In this document: in pieces, positions 1-4,730 of the stretch
Layout of the letters: the number at the start of each line of letters is the position of its first letter
Position numbering within the stretch: the stretch's first letter is position 1
Assembly: GCA_900769545.1 (NCBI GenBank)
Contig: CAAGGZ010000152.1
Coordinates: 1 to 8,244 of the forward strand
Direction of reading: 5' to 3'
DNA: 8,244 nucleotides
Source of the DNA: Clostridia bacterium
Lineage (GTDB): Bacteria > Bacillota > Clostridia > Christensenellales > Borkfalkiaceae
Notes under the pieces: model-generated
The model's input: the letters and a program-made list of their open reading frames with translations, nothing else
What the model was told of the DNA's origin: nothing
Databases searched by the model: none
Translations under genes and position numbers: made by a program

Positions 1-1245
1 ACTTTCTATGCTTCCGTAGAATGCGCAGAAAGGGGCTTAAATCCATTTGAAACGAATTTAGTGGTGGCTGACTTGACACGGGGCAAAAATGCGCTGTGTT
101 TGGCAATTACGCCCCAATTAAAGGCGATTGGGATAAAGAACCGATGTAGAATATCCGAAATTCCTTCCAATGTAAAATATGAGGTCGCGCCCCCGCGTAT
201 GCGTCTATATATAGAATATGCTGCAGATATATACGCAATCTTTCTGAGATACTTCTCTGCGCAGGATATTCACGTATATTCCATTGATGAGTCTTTTATC
301 GATATTACGGACTATCTCAAACTATATAATATGGGCGCACGGGCAATGGCTCGGTTGCTTATAAAGGAAATTTTAGAAGGCAAAGGGATTCCATCAACGG
401 TTGGAATTGGCACGAATTTATATCTTGCGAAGATCGCTTTAGATATTACCGCCAAGCATTCAAAATCACATATTGGTTATTTGACGGAGGATATTTATCG
501 GGAGAAGTTGTGGAAACACCGTCCTATTACAGATTTTTGGCAGATAGCACGGGGAACGGCAGCACGATTATCTAAATATGGGATATATGATATGGAGGGG
601 ATAGCTCGTGCGCCCCAAGAACTTCTCTATAAAGAATTTGGCATCAATGCTGAACTTTTAATAGACCATGCGTATGGAAGAGAGTCTTGTTTGATTGAGG
701 ATATTAAGAACTATAAAAGCAAGTCAAAATCCGTATCATTCTCGCAAATACTTCCACGAGATTATACATACGAAGAAGCGCAAGTCGTTTTGGTGGAAAT
801 GCTGTTTAACGGCACAAGAGAATTGATGAAACGCCACGTGATTACCAATAAGCTGGATTTAATAATTGGCTACACCAAAGAACTAATACCATCTACGGGT
901 GGTTCAATTAAAATGACTGTAACAACGCAGCTTCCGTCTTTAATGCAACCATATTTATTGCAGTTGTTTGAAAAGACAACGGTAAAGGATATTCCAATAA
1001 GACGAATAGGTTTAGGTTTTTCGAATATCGTAGATGAAGCTTGTGAGGGCTATGACTTATTCACAGATATGTCTAAAGTGGAACGCGAGCGAAGTCGAGA
1101 AAGGACGGCGTTAAATGTTACAGCAAAATATGGTAAAAATGCGTTGCTTAGAGGCGTGAATTACTTGGATTGTTCTACGCAACGTGAACGTAATACCTTT
1201 ATCGGAGGACATAGAGCAGGTGATGACAAGACAGGAAAGAGCTAA
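1..1245 (+). CDS. Y-family translesion DNA polymerase (UmuC/DinB type), 5' partial
   Basis: The frame is open from base 1 and reads TFYASVECAERGLNPF, the conserved start of the palm domain. By comparison with the family only about a dozen N-terminal residues, including the first catalytic Asp, lie outside the window, which leaves 414 residues here. The second catalytic pair is in the SIDES motif (D96 and E97 of the visible product, bases 286-291), followed by FIDITDYL. A thumb with a helix-hairpin-helix-like stretch (FWQIARGTAARLSKYGI) and a little-finger region from about KSKSVSFSQILPRDYTYEEA follow. The C-terminus carries the RERNTFIGGHRAG segment typical of the Gram-positive branch often found on plasmids, phages and integrative elements. 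The enzyme would copy past damaged template bases in an error-prone way. It overlaps the downstream YolD-like gene, a familiar pairing. The family is secure; the exact subfamily is not. An ATG-less internal start at 61 (GTG) would remove the FYASVE motif and is not the real start. Confidence 0.95.
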   Translation, partial: TFYASVECAERGLNPFETNLVVADLTRGKNALCLAITPQLKAIGIKNRCRISEIPSNVKYEVAPPRMRLYIEYAADIYAIFLRYFSAQDIHVYSIDESFIDITDYLKLYNMGARAMARLLIKEILEGKGIPSTVGIGTNLYLAKIALDITAKHSKSHIGYLTEDIYREKLWKHRPITDFWQIARGTAARLSKYGIYDMEGIARAPQELLYKEFGINAELLIDHAYGRESCLIEDIKNYKSKSKSVSFSQILPRDYTYEEAQVVLVEMLFNGTRELMKRHVITNKLDLIIGYTKELIPSTGGSIKMTVTTQLPSLMQPYLLQLFEKTTVKDIPIRRIGLGFSNIVDEACEGYDLFTDMSKVERERSRERTALNVTAKYGKNALLRGVNYLDCSTQRERNTFIGGHRAGDDKTGKS

Positions 1246-1537
1246 GCAGTTCATGGCGTTTGATGCTATGAAAGGTTTGCAGGAAGCTCTAAGGGATAGG
1301 GAGGAAAAATATAGTCGAGTAGAACGGCGAGAACGTGGAGAAGATGCACTCGCGTTGTTGTCGTTGGAAATAACAAGATTGGAGCGCGGAGATCGTGTGA
1401 AGATTTTGTATTATCACTCTTACCATGAAGTTGAGAAGATAGGATTTGTGGAAAAGATTGATATGGTATATCGTTATATGATAGTCGCTGGCGAGAAGAT
1501 TGTATTTGACGATATTTATGAAATGAAAAAAATATAA
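1223..1537 (+). CDS. YolD-like family protein, partner of the Y-family polymerase
   Basis: The protein has 104 residues from ATG 1223. It contains ERAKQFMAFDAMKGLQEAL near the N-terminus, the family's signature (R-A-x-Q-F-x-P/A-F-x-A-L/M-x-G). A charged helix follows, then a C-terminal beta-rich part (GDRVKILYYHSYHEVEKIGFVEKID). YolD-like proteins are regularly encoded beside UmuC/UvrX-type polymerases and are thought to act like UmuD-type accessory subunits; their biochemistry is poorly known. The reading frame is open back to a GTG at 1184, and the extra residues NVIPLSEDIEQV could be genuine, because some family members have a similar leader. I prefer 1223, or the GTG at 1220, because GGAGGA at 1204-1209 lies 10-13 bases upstream and the overlap with the polymerase is then short. 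The overlap implies translational coupling. Confidence 0.85.
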   Translation: MTRQERAKQFMAFDAMKGLQEALRDREEKYSRVERRERGEDALALLSLEITRLERGDRVKILYYHSYHEVEKIGFVEKIDMVYRYMIVAGEKIVFDDIYEMKKI

Positions 1538-1549
1538 GAGGTAATAGAT

Positions 1550-1747
1550 ATGCGTAAAGATGTTAAATGTTTGTGTGGAGCTGTAATTGAACAAGTAGAT
1601 TTATCGGAAACGGGTGGTTGGTTGAAATGCCCTAAGTGTGGATGCGTTACGAAACCGCTTGCAACTGTTTCCCCGTATCGTCCTACGGCGATTCCAGAAT
1701 TTGATATGCAGTCATTAGCGGCTGCTTTTAAGGAGAAAAAGGTTTGA
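1550..1747 (+). CDS. Small zinc-ribbon protein (65 aa)
   Basis: An ATG preceded by AGAGGT about 8 bases upstream opens a 65-residue protein only 12 bases after the YolD-like gene, so it is probably in the same transcript. Cysteines at residues 7, 9, 27, 30 and 32 form CLCG and CPKCGC clusters, as in a zinc ribbon or rubredoxin-like knuckle. The C-terminal half is Pro-rich and then helical, with no other recognisable domain. The target is unknown: small zinc ribbons can bind nucleic acid or protein. The position behind a damage-tolerance polymerase suggests an accessory role, but this is inference from context. The stop codon lies inside a 6-bp inverted repeat (1743-1764). Confidence 0.75.
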   Translation: MRKDVKCLCGAVIEQVDLSETGGWLKCPKCGCVTKPLATVSPYRPTAIPEFDMQSLAAAFKEKKV

Positions 1748-1840
1748 CGAAGCCCTGTGTCAAATTCATTAAGGACGGTGTAAGTACCCTGCATATTCGT
1801 AGGAATATCCAACCGCGAAAGTTGCTTGGTAAACTTAGCG
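1743..1840 (+). other. Hairpin-rich spacer between the two zinc-ribbon genes
   Basis: Three local hairpins can be drawn in a row: TTTGAC/GTCAAA (1743-1748 with 1759-1764), ATATTC/GAATAT with a GTAG loop (1793-1798 with 1803-1808), and CGC-AAGTT/AACTT-GCG with a small internal loop (1814-1823 with 1832-1840). None has a T-run, so these are not obvious terminators. They may form a structured leader or a processing or stability element for the downstream gene. I see no open coding frame with a ribosome site here. Confidence 0.35.
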
Positions 1841-1856
1841 CTTATATCGCCGGAAA

Positions 1857-1865
1857 AAAGGAGGG
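1857..1865 (+). promoter_or_regulatory. Shine-Dalgarno site that fixes the start of the second zinc-ribbon gene
   Basis: AAAGGAGGG lies 5 bases before the ATG at 1871. The reading frame is open back to a TTG at 1826, but that codon has no ribosome site and would place this sequence inside the coding region, so the ATG is chosen. Confidence 0.8.
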
Positions 1866-1870
1866 TTATT

Positions 1871-2068
1871 ATGAATAATGATTATAAGCCCGTAGTGATT
1901 ATGTGCAATAATTGTTTTCACCAGTTGGAAGCTTGGAAAACTCCCGATGGATTGATAAAGAAGAAATGCCCATATTGCGGCGCGGTATCGGTAACAAAAC
2001 AAAAGAGTCGAAGATTGGTTGTGATTGAGGTTCACGCACCCAAAGGACAAGTTGTGTTAGAAAATTGA
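1871..2068 (+). CDS. Small zinc-ribbon protein (65 aa), second
   Basis: From the ATG with a strong ribosome site, this encodes 65 residues. Cysteines 12, 15, 33 and 36 (MCNNC and KCPYCG, 17 residues apart) form a classic four-Cys zinc ribbon. The C-terminal tail is basic then beta-like (KQKSRRLVVIEVHAP). It has the same length as the zinc-ribbon protein 124 bases upstream, but the Cys spacing and the rest of the sequence differ, so they are analogous partners rather than clear duplicates. The specific function is not recognisable. It is the last gene before the strong terminator at 2180-2233 and so probably the last gene of the polymerase transcript. Confidence 0.75.
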   Translation: MNNDYKPVVIMCNNCFHQLEAWKTPDGLIKKKCPYCGAVSVTKQKSRRLVVIEVHAPKGQVVLEN

Positions 2069-2179
2069 ATAAATGTAGTATATAAAGTATCGCTGGTCGG
2101 GCTGAGATAGCGCCCACGAAAACCCAGAAAGAGGGTATATACGAGGACGGTAAGGTTTGTCCATTATAAGATAATGAGA
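2069..2179 (+). other. 3' untranslated stretch upstream of the terminator, possibly structured
   Basis: There is no gene here. Short pairings are visible: CGCT/AGCG (2091-2094 with 2109-2112), competing GGGC/GCCC (2099-2102 with 2112-2115), ACCC/GGGT around 2122-2134, and GGAC/GTCC around 2145-2162. The mutually exclusive first two pairings could be a switch, but each is only 4 bp, so evidence for a functional RNA is weak. Confidence 0.25.
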
Positions 2180-2240
2180 GGCCGCCGATAGATAGTAGAG
2201 TTCTATACGAATTTCTACTATTTGTCGGCGGTCTTTTCTT
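2180..2240 (+). terminator. Strong intrinsic terminator ending the polymerase/zinc-ribbon transcript
   Basis: Bases 2180-2199 pair with 2214-2233 over 20 consecutive positions, including three G-U pairs, around a 14-base loop. The lower half is GC-rich (GCCGCCG with CGGCGG). A T-rich run follows directly (TTTTCTTTTTC, 2234-2244). The geometry is that of a rho-independent terminator on the + strand. On the opposite strand the A-rich flank before the stem gives no comparable T-run. Confidence 0.93.
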
Positions 2241-2267
2241 TTTCAAAAAAATTTTAAAAAACTTTTC

Positions 2268-2317
2268 CAAAGTAGCAAAAACCTTGCCACTTTGCTTGTT
2301 AGAATACCCCTGCAATC
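2268..2317 (+). repeat. Operator/promoter repeat, copy 1
   Basis: This 50-bp unit matches copy 2 (2412-2461) at 46 of 50 positions. It starts with an imperfect inverted repeat, CAAAGTAGCAA (2268-2278) and TTGCCACTTTG (2284-2294), with one mismatched pair. An extended -10 box follows (TG-T-TAGAAT, TAGAAT at 2300-2305). An A/T-tract resembling an UP element lies upstream. No open frame follows this copy, so it either makes a short leader RNA running into copy 2 or is a relic of a duplication. Confidence 0.75.
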
Positions 2318-2411
2318 GACAAACGACGGTCTAAATGGACGGTACGTAAAAAGTCGGAAGAAGAAAAAAAGAAAAATAAAAAAAAGTTGAAAAAAATTAA
2401 AAAAAGTTTTT
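2318..2411. other. Gene-free spacer between the two promoter repeats, A-rich
   Basis: The first 30 bases contain GACGGT twice, 13 bases apart (within GACGGTCTAAATGGACGGT). The rest is a purine- and A-rich tract with runs of A, resembling the A/T tract before copy 1. No coding frame or stable hairpin is evident. Confidence 0.5.
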
Positions 2412-2461
2412 CAAAGTAGCAAAAACCTTGCCACTTTGACTGTTAGAATACCCGTACAATC
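2412..2461 (+). promoter_or_regulatory. Operator/promoter repeat, copy 2: promoter of the HTH gene
   Basis: It has the same layout as copy 1: an 11-bp imperfect inverted repeat (2412-2422 with 2428-2438), then TG-T-TAGAAT with TAGAAT at 2444-2449. Transcription would start near 2456 and give a leader of about 28 bases, with the ribosome site at 2467-2477. There is no good -35 hexamer, which fits an extended -10 promoter helped by the A-tracts or by an activator. The inverted repeat sits where a -35 would be, so a protein bound there could repress or activate. Autoregulation by the adjacent winged-HTH protein is the simplest inference. Confidence 0.65.
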
Positions 2462-2466
2462 AACGG

Positions 2467-2477
2467 AAAGGAGGTGA
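2467..2477 (+). promoter_or_regulatory. Near-perfect Shine-Dalgarno before a TTG start
   Basis: AAAGGAGGTGA matches the 16S rRNA tail complement almost completely and lies 6 bases before TTG 2484. This supports the rare TTG initiation codon; the next in-frame ATG (in RRMEI) is seven codons later and would be too far from the site. Confidence 0.85.
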
Positions 2478-2483
2478 GATAAA

Positions 2484-2810
2484 TTGAGTCCAAACGAAAG
2501 ACGTATGGAAATCCTTCAAGTTCTTATTGAACGAAAAGAAGGCACTCTTGAAAACTTAGCGTTTGAATTTGGCGTGTCCAAGCGCACGATTCAATACGAC
2601 ATCGAAACACTCTCTTTATCTCATCCGATTTACTGTGAGTCCGGGAACGGTGGCGGGATAAGAATAGAAAAAGATTATAAGATTGGAAAAAGAAGATTTA
2701 GTCAGGAACAGGAAGAATTTTTAAAAAGTTTAATGCCGAGGCTTTCCGCTGGGGAGCAAGACAAGATGAACGAGATTTTAAATGAATTTACGAGGAGAAA
2801 GAAAAGATAA
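2484..2810 (+). CDS. Small winged-helix (HTH_11/DeoR-like) transcriptional regulator
   Basis: The protein has 108 residues and begins at TTG. It reads RRMEILQVLIERKEGTLENL, then AFEFGVSKRTIQYDIETLS, the usual pattern of HTH_11-type winged helices in which VSKRTIQYDIE is the recognition helix. A Gly-rich wing follows (GNGGGIRI, about residues 55-62). The last 40 residues are charged helix and there is no ligand-binding domain, unlike full-length DeoR or WYL regulators. It is probably a DNA-binding switch for the element's own genes. Its stop overlaps the next start (TAATG), so the two proteins are translationally coupled. The duplicated inverted-repeat promoter directly upstream is its likely target. 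The fold is confident; the target is inferred. Confidence 0.88.
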   Translation: MSPNERRMEILQVLIERKEGTLENLAFEFGVSKRTIQYDIETLSLSHPIYCESGNGGGIRIEKDYKIGKRRFSQEQEEFLKSLMPRLSAGEQDKMNEILNEFTRRKKR

Positions 2811-3127
2811 TGAAGATTACAGTAGAAGAAGTAAAGCAGGATTTGAAAGATATCAAACATTTTTATGCACATGAAGAGTTATTTAAAAAAGCATTGAAAT
2901 CGGAAAATGTAAAGAAGCTTGTTTTGAAAGTAACGACTTATAAAGAGATTATGGTATCAGCGCCTTTTGAATTATTTATGATTTATTTTGGATTGTATGT
3001 CTATAGGCAAAAGCAAAAGGAATTAGCGGAGTATTTAGAAATTTCAGAACGTACGGTAAGAAGAAAGCGAGAACAACTCTATCAATATTTAATTAAAAGA
3101 TTAAGGTTCTACAAGGACTTTCACTAA
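2810..3127 (+). CDS. Sigma-70 region 4-like / phage-type HTH regulator
   Basis: The protein has 105 residues and its ATG overlaps the previous stop by one base, with GAGGAG about 12 bases upstream. The N-terminal half is helical and charged. Residues about 54-100 read as a region-4-like helix-turn-helix: ELFMIYFGLYVYRQKQKELA, then EYLEISERTVRRKREQLYQY, with a basic recognition helix. There is no region 2, so it would not be a complete sigma factor. Similar short sigma-like proteins regulate late or transfer genes on Gram-positive phages and integrative elements. I infer that it activates a neighbouring promoter, possibly for the genes downstream, acting together with the winged-HTH protein. 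Confidence 0.75.
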   Translation: MKITVEEVKQDLKDIKHFYAHEELFKKALKSENVKKLVLKVTTYKEIMVSAPFELFMIYFGLYVYRQKQKELAEYLEISERTVRRKREQLYQYLIKRLRFYKDFH

Positions 3128-3146
3128 TGAAAAGGAGGAAAACGGT

Positions 3147-3392
3147 ATGTTGAATTTTATGGATCAGCTTGAATACGCAGATAACGTGTACCGCACCGAT
3201 GAGTTCATTGTTATGCAGGATATTTCCTTGCGCTGCAATGAAACCGAATCCCCGGTAATGGTAAGCCGAGATGTGTACTTCCAACGAACCAGAGAACGTG
3301 ATGCTATCTACGAAGAAGTATTTAAAGAAAGACGCGTTACTGACGGTCATCGTGTAAAAGTCAATATGTATTCCAGAAAGTATATTGACTAA
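3147..3392 (+). CDS. Conserved-looking small protein of unknown function (81 aa)
   Basis: A clear AAAAGGAGG lies 8 bases before the ATG, and the gene begins 19 bases after the sigma-like gene, so the three genes from 2484 are probably one transcript. The product is soluble and charged, with many Arg, Asp and Glu residues, and has a single Cys (SLRCNE). It starts MLNFMDQLEYADNVYRTDEF and ends VNMYSRKYID. I recognise no domain. The absence of signal or membrane segments places it in the cytoplasm. The stop codon lies between the arms of a 7-bp inverted repeat (3372-3378 with 3400-3406). Confidence 0.7.
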   Translation: MLNFMDQLEYADNVYRTDEFIVMQDISLRCNETESPVMVSRDVYFQRTRERDAIYEEVFKERRVTDGHRVKVNMYSRKYID

Positions 3393-3406
3393 AAATCTAT
3401 TCTGGA
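3372..3406. repeat. 7-bp perfect inverted repeat across the 3' end of the 81-aa gene
   Basis: TCCAGAA (3372-3378) pairs perfectly with TTCTGGA (3400-3406) across a 21-base loop that holds the stop codon. It could be a hairpin protecting the mRNA end or a protein site upstream of the leader that follows. There is no T-run, so a standard terminator is unlikely. Confidence 0.4.
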
Positions 3407-3420
3407 GAATTAACCTTAAT

Positions 3421-3605
3421 AATTAACGCTTGGATAAAAAGATGAACCGAAATTTCGTGTCTTGCAAGGTAAAGGTGGCCGCCTACACAAACTCGCACGG
3501 GACGTAGTGTTCCAAATTAAGTAAAGCGTTAGATTATAAACAACAATTTTATAGCTGAAATGCCGATGGCAAACACCATCAAGATAGTAGGCACACTGTA
3601 CTATC
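3421..3605 (+). ncRNA. Candidate structured leader RNA (stem-closed domain plus pseudoknot-like module)
   Basis: The 257-base gap before the gene at 3650 has no coding frame but dense pairing. Domain 1 is closed by AACGC/GCGTT (3425-3429 with 3526-3530) continuing as TTGGA/TCCAA (3430-3434 with 3511-3515); AACGCTT/AAGCGTT is an alternative closure. Inside, AGGT-GGCC-GCCT (3473-3484) forms a hairpin with a self-complementary loop, and ACAC/GTGT (3485-3488 with 3507-3510) can pair. Module 2 has GATGG/CCATC (3565-3569 with 3576-3580), GATAGTA/TACTATC (3583-3589 with 3599-3605), and TGCC (3561-3564) pairing with GGCA (3590-3593) in the second hairpin's loop, a pseudoknot arrangement. It matches no RNA class I can name. 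It could be a 5' leader regulating the downstream gene or an independent RNA. Confidence 0.4.
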
Positions 3606-3649
3606 GGTGATTACGGGTAAAATCAAATTTTTAGGAGGAATTTTTAACA

Positions 3650-3943
3650 ATGGCAAATGCAGCTAAGTATAACAAGCGTAGATGGAGTGTTCCTTCCAAG
3701 CGTGCAAAAGGTTACGCAGCAGACCGTAGAGCAAAGGTGCATACTTACGGTCCTAAGGAAGATGAACCCTTGACGGATTTCGAGGCAGGCTTGCGTTCTG
3801 GTTACTTGCAATGTCAAACCGACCATGCAGGTATGTATAAGTACAAGAAGGCAATCGCTGAAGGCAAAACGCCTCAAGAAGCAGCAGAACTTTCGTATCA
3901 GAAAGGTAAGAAAAGCGGCGCTCCCGCAAAAAAGAGCAAATAA
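3650..3943 (+). CDS. Small Lys/Arg-rich protein, paralogue of the gene at 4432 (97 aa)
   Basis: TTAGGAGG lies about 12 bases before the ATG. The product is strongly basic, beginning MANAAKYNKRRWSVPSKRAK and ending in a Lys/Ser/Ala tail (SGAPAKKSK). It aligns along its length with the 98-residue product of 4432: RAKGYAADRRAKVHTYG against KAKAYAKKQGEKVKTYG, a central F/Y-x-x-G-x-x-x-G-Y/W block (DFEAGLRSGYLQ), and a late SYQKGKK against GYQKGIK. It has no signal peptide or membrane segment. The composition suggests nucleic-acid or acidic-polymer binding, but no known family is recognised. It follows the candidate structured leader and is probably co-transcribed with the 112-residue protein 31 bases downstream. 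Confidence 0.75.
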   Translation: MANAAKYNKRRWSVPSKRAKGYAADRRAKVHTYGPKEDEPLTDFEAGLRSGYLQCQTDHAGMYKYKKAIAEGKTPQEAAELSYQKGKKSGAPAKKSK

Positions 3944-3974
3944 TAAAAAATAAAGTTTAAGGAGAAAAATTAAA

Positions 3975-4313
3975 ATGATTAAAGTAGAAAGAGAACCCTA
4001 TGAAAAGAATGGCAAGTCGTATTTTTCCTATTTCATTAAAGGCAATGTACGCGGTGTAGATTTGAAGGTTGGCGTAATTCCGCCCGACGTACTCGGTTAT
4101 TCCATTTTGGATATCGTGTTCGGTGGCGCGCTTGAAGCAGAACTTGTAGTTAAGCCTTTTGAAATTAAGGATGACAAAACTGGGCAAGTAATTAAGGGTA
4201 ATACGTATGCAGTACATTCCGTTGATGAAGACGGTGTAGTTTACGAATGTCCTATTAAGCCTGCTCTTGCAACCGGCAAAATGGCAATCGCTATGCTTGC
4301 GGCAAATCAGTAA
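3975..4313 (+). CDS. Protein of unknown function between the two basic paralogues (112 aa)
   Basis: TTAAGGAG lies about 10 bases before the ATG. The protein begins MIKVEREPYEKNGKSYFSYF and looks like a compact beta-rich domain: IKGNVRGVDLKVGVIPPD, then YSILDIVFGGALEAELVVKP, then a turn (DDKTGQVIKGN), YAVHSVDEDGVVYECPIKP and a helical tail. There is one Cys and no membrane or signal segment. The conserved-looking PPD and FGGA stretches suggest a real folded family, but I cannot name it. Its position between two small basic paralogues suggests they work together, perhaps as a nucleic-acid-associated complex; this is context only. Confidence 0.72.
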   Translation: MIKVEREPYEKNGKSYFSYFIKGNVRGVDLKVGVIPPDVLGYSILDIVFGGALEAELVVKPFEIKDDKTGQVIKGNTYAVHSVDEDGVVYECPIKPALATGKMAIAMLAANQ

Positions 4314-4335
4314 GAGATAGGACAGGTATGAGTTG

Positions 4336-4366
4336 AACGGGTTTAGCGGGTAAACGTTAGCCCGTT
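4336..4366 (+). other. Nested hairpin upstream of the terminator-like stem
   Basis: AACGG (4336-4340) pairs with CCGTT (4362-4366), and inside it GTTTA (4341-4345) pairs with TAAAC (4351-4355) around a GCGGG loop. Together with the stem at 4373-4402 this makes a two-hairpin element directly before the second basic-protein gene. Confidence 0.4.
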
Positions 4367-4372
4367 TGGACG

Positions 4373-4407
4373 GAAGGCTGTGATAGTAATATTACAGCCT
4401 TCTTTTA
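4373..4407 (+). terminator. Intrinsic terminator or attenuator before the second basic-protein gene
   Basis: GAAGGCTGTGAT (4373-4384) pairs with ATTACAGCCTTC (4391-4402), giving 12 bp with one G-U around a 6-base loop, followed by TTTTAATAAATTT. The T-run is short, so termination may be partial. The next gene begins only 30 bases after the stem and I find no convincing promoter in between, so downstream expression may depend on read-through, which would make this an attenuator or differential-expression stem. Confidence 0.65.
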
Positions 4408-4431
4408 ATAAATTTCAAGGAGGATAATATT

Positions 4432-4728
4432 ATGGCTACGGCAGTAAAACAAAAAAAGACTTTTAAGGAATCCGTTCAAGAAACGGGTGCAAAGGCAAAA
4501 GCTTATGCAAAGAAGCAAGGCGAAAAGGTAAAGACTTATGGCAAAAAGTATGGTGCGGATCTTCGCACAGCATACGATGTGGGTTATAAGCGCGGTTGGG
4601 ATGATGCTTATGATATTCCTAAGCGTGTAGGCGCAAAAACGGCAGCAGCTTATGGGTATCAAAAAGGAATTAAAAACCGTGTTAAGTCCGATAAGTACAT
4701 TAAGCAATATCAACGTGGAGGCAAATAA
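4432..4728 (+). CDS. Small Lys-rich protein, paralogue of the gene at 3650 (98 aa)
   Basis: AAGGAGG lies about 6 bases before the ATG. The first half is an extremely Lys-rich amphipathic helix with Lys-Ala-Tyr-Gly periodicity (GAKAKAYAKKQGEKVKTYGK). An aromatic/glycine block follows (DVGYKRGWDDAYDIPKR), then AAYGYQKGIKNRV and a basic tail. It aligns with the 97-residue protein at 3650 as described there. There is no export signal. Because its stop is 2 bases before the first lipoprotein ATG, and the ribosome site for that lipoprotein (GTGGAGG) lies inside its last codons, it is translationally coupled to the exported-protein run. A nucleic-acid-binding or scaffold role is possible but not shown. 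Confidence 0.78.
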   Translation: MATAVKQKKTFKESVQETGAKAKAYAKKQGEKVKTYGKKYGADLRTAYDVGYKRGWDDAYDIPKRVGAKTAAAYGYQKGIKNRVKSDKYIKQYQRGGK

Positions 4729-4730
4729 GA

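Noticed and set aside
1289..1812. Minus-strand open frames of about 100 codons opposite the YolD-like and zinc-ribbon genes
   Set aside because: They lack ribosome sites, overlap well-supported + strand genes, and have Tyr/Phe/Ile-rich shadow composition.
1826..1870. Longer second zinc-ribbon protein starting at TTG 1826
   Set aside because: There is no ribosome site at the TTG, whereas AAAGGAGGG sits ideally before ATG 1871; the extra residues would also be encoded by the third hairpin.
1899..2315. Minus-strand 138-codon open frame across the terminator and promoter repeat
   Set aside because: It runs through the 20-bp terminator stem and the inverted repeat, has no ribosome site, and its product is low-complexity.
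2245..2461. CRISPR-like or insertion-sequence ends suggested by the 50-bp direct repeat
   Set aside because: There are only two copies, the intervening sequence is A-rich and not spacer-like, no transposase or cas gene is present, and promoter elements explain the conservation better.
3385..3423. Possible promoter with -35 TTGACT and a downstream AT-rich -10 before the structured leader
   Set aside because: At 17-bp spacing the -10 would be AATTAA, a poor match; the better AATAAT at 3418-3423 is about 27 bases away, too far.
1773..4375. GGACGG recurring in several intergenic regions (about 1773, 2145, 2338, 4368)
   Set aside because: The 6-mer also occurs inside coding regions (about 1102 and 5549), so it shows no specific intergenic enrichment worth a claim.
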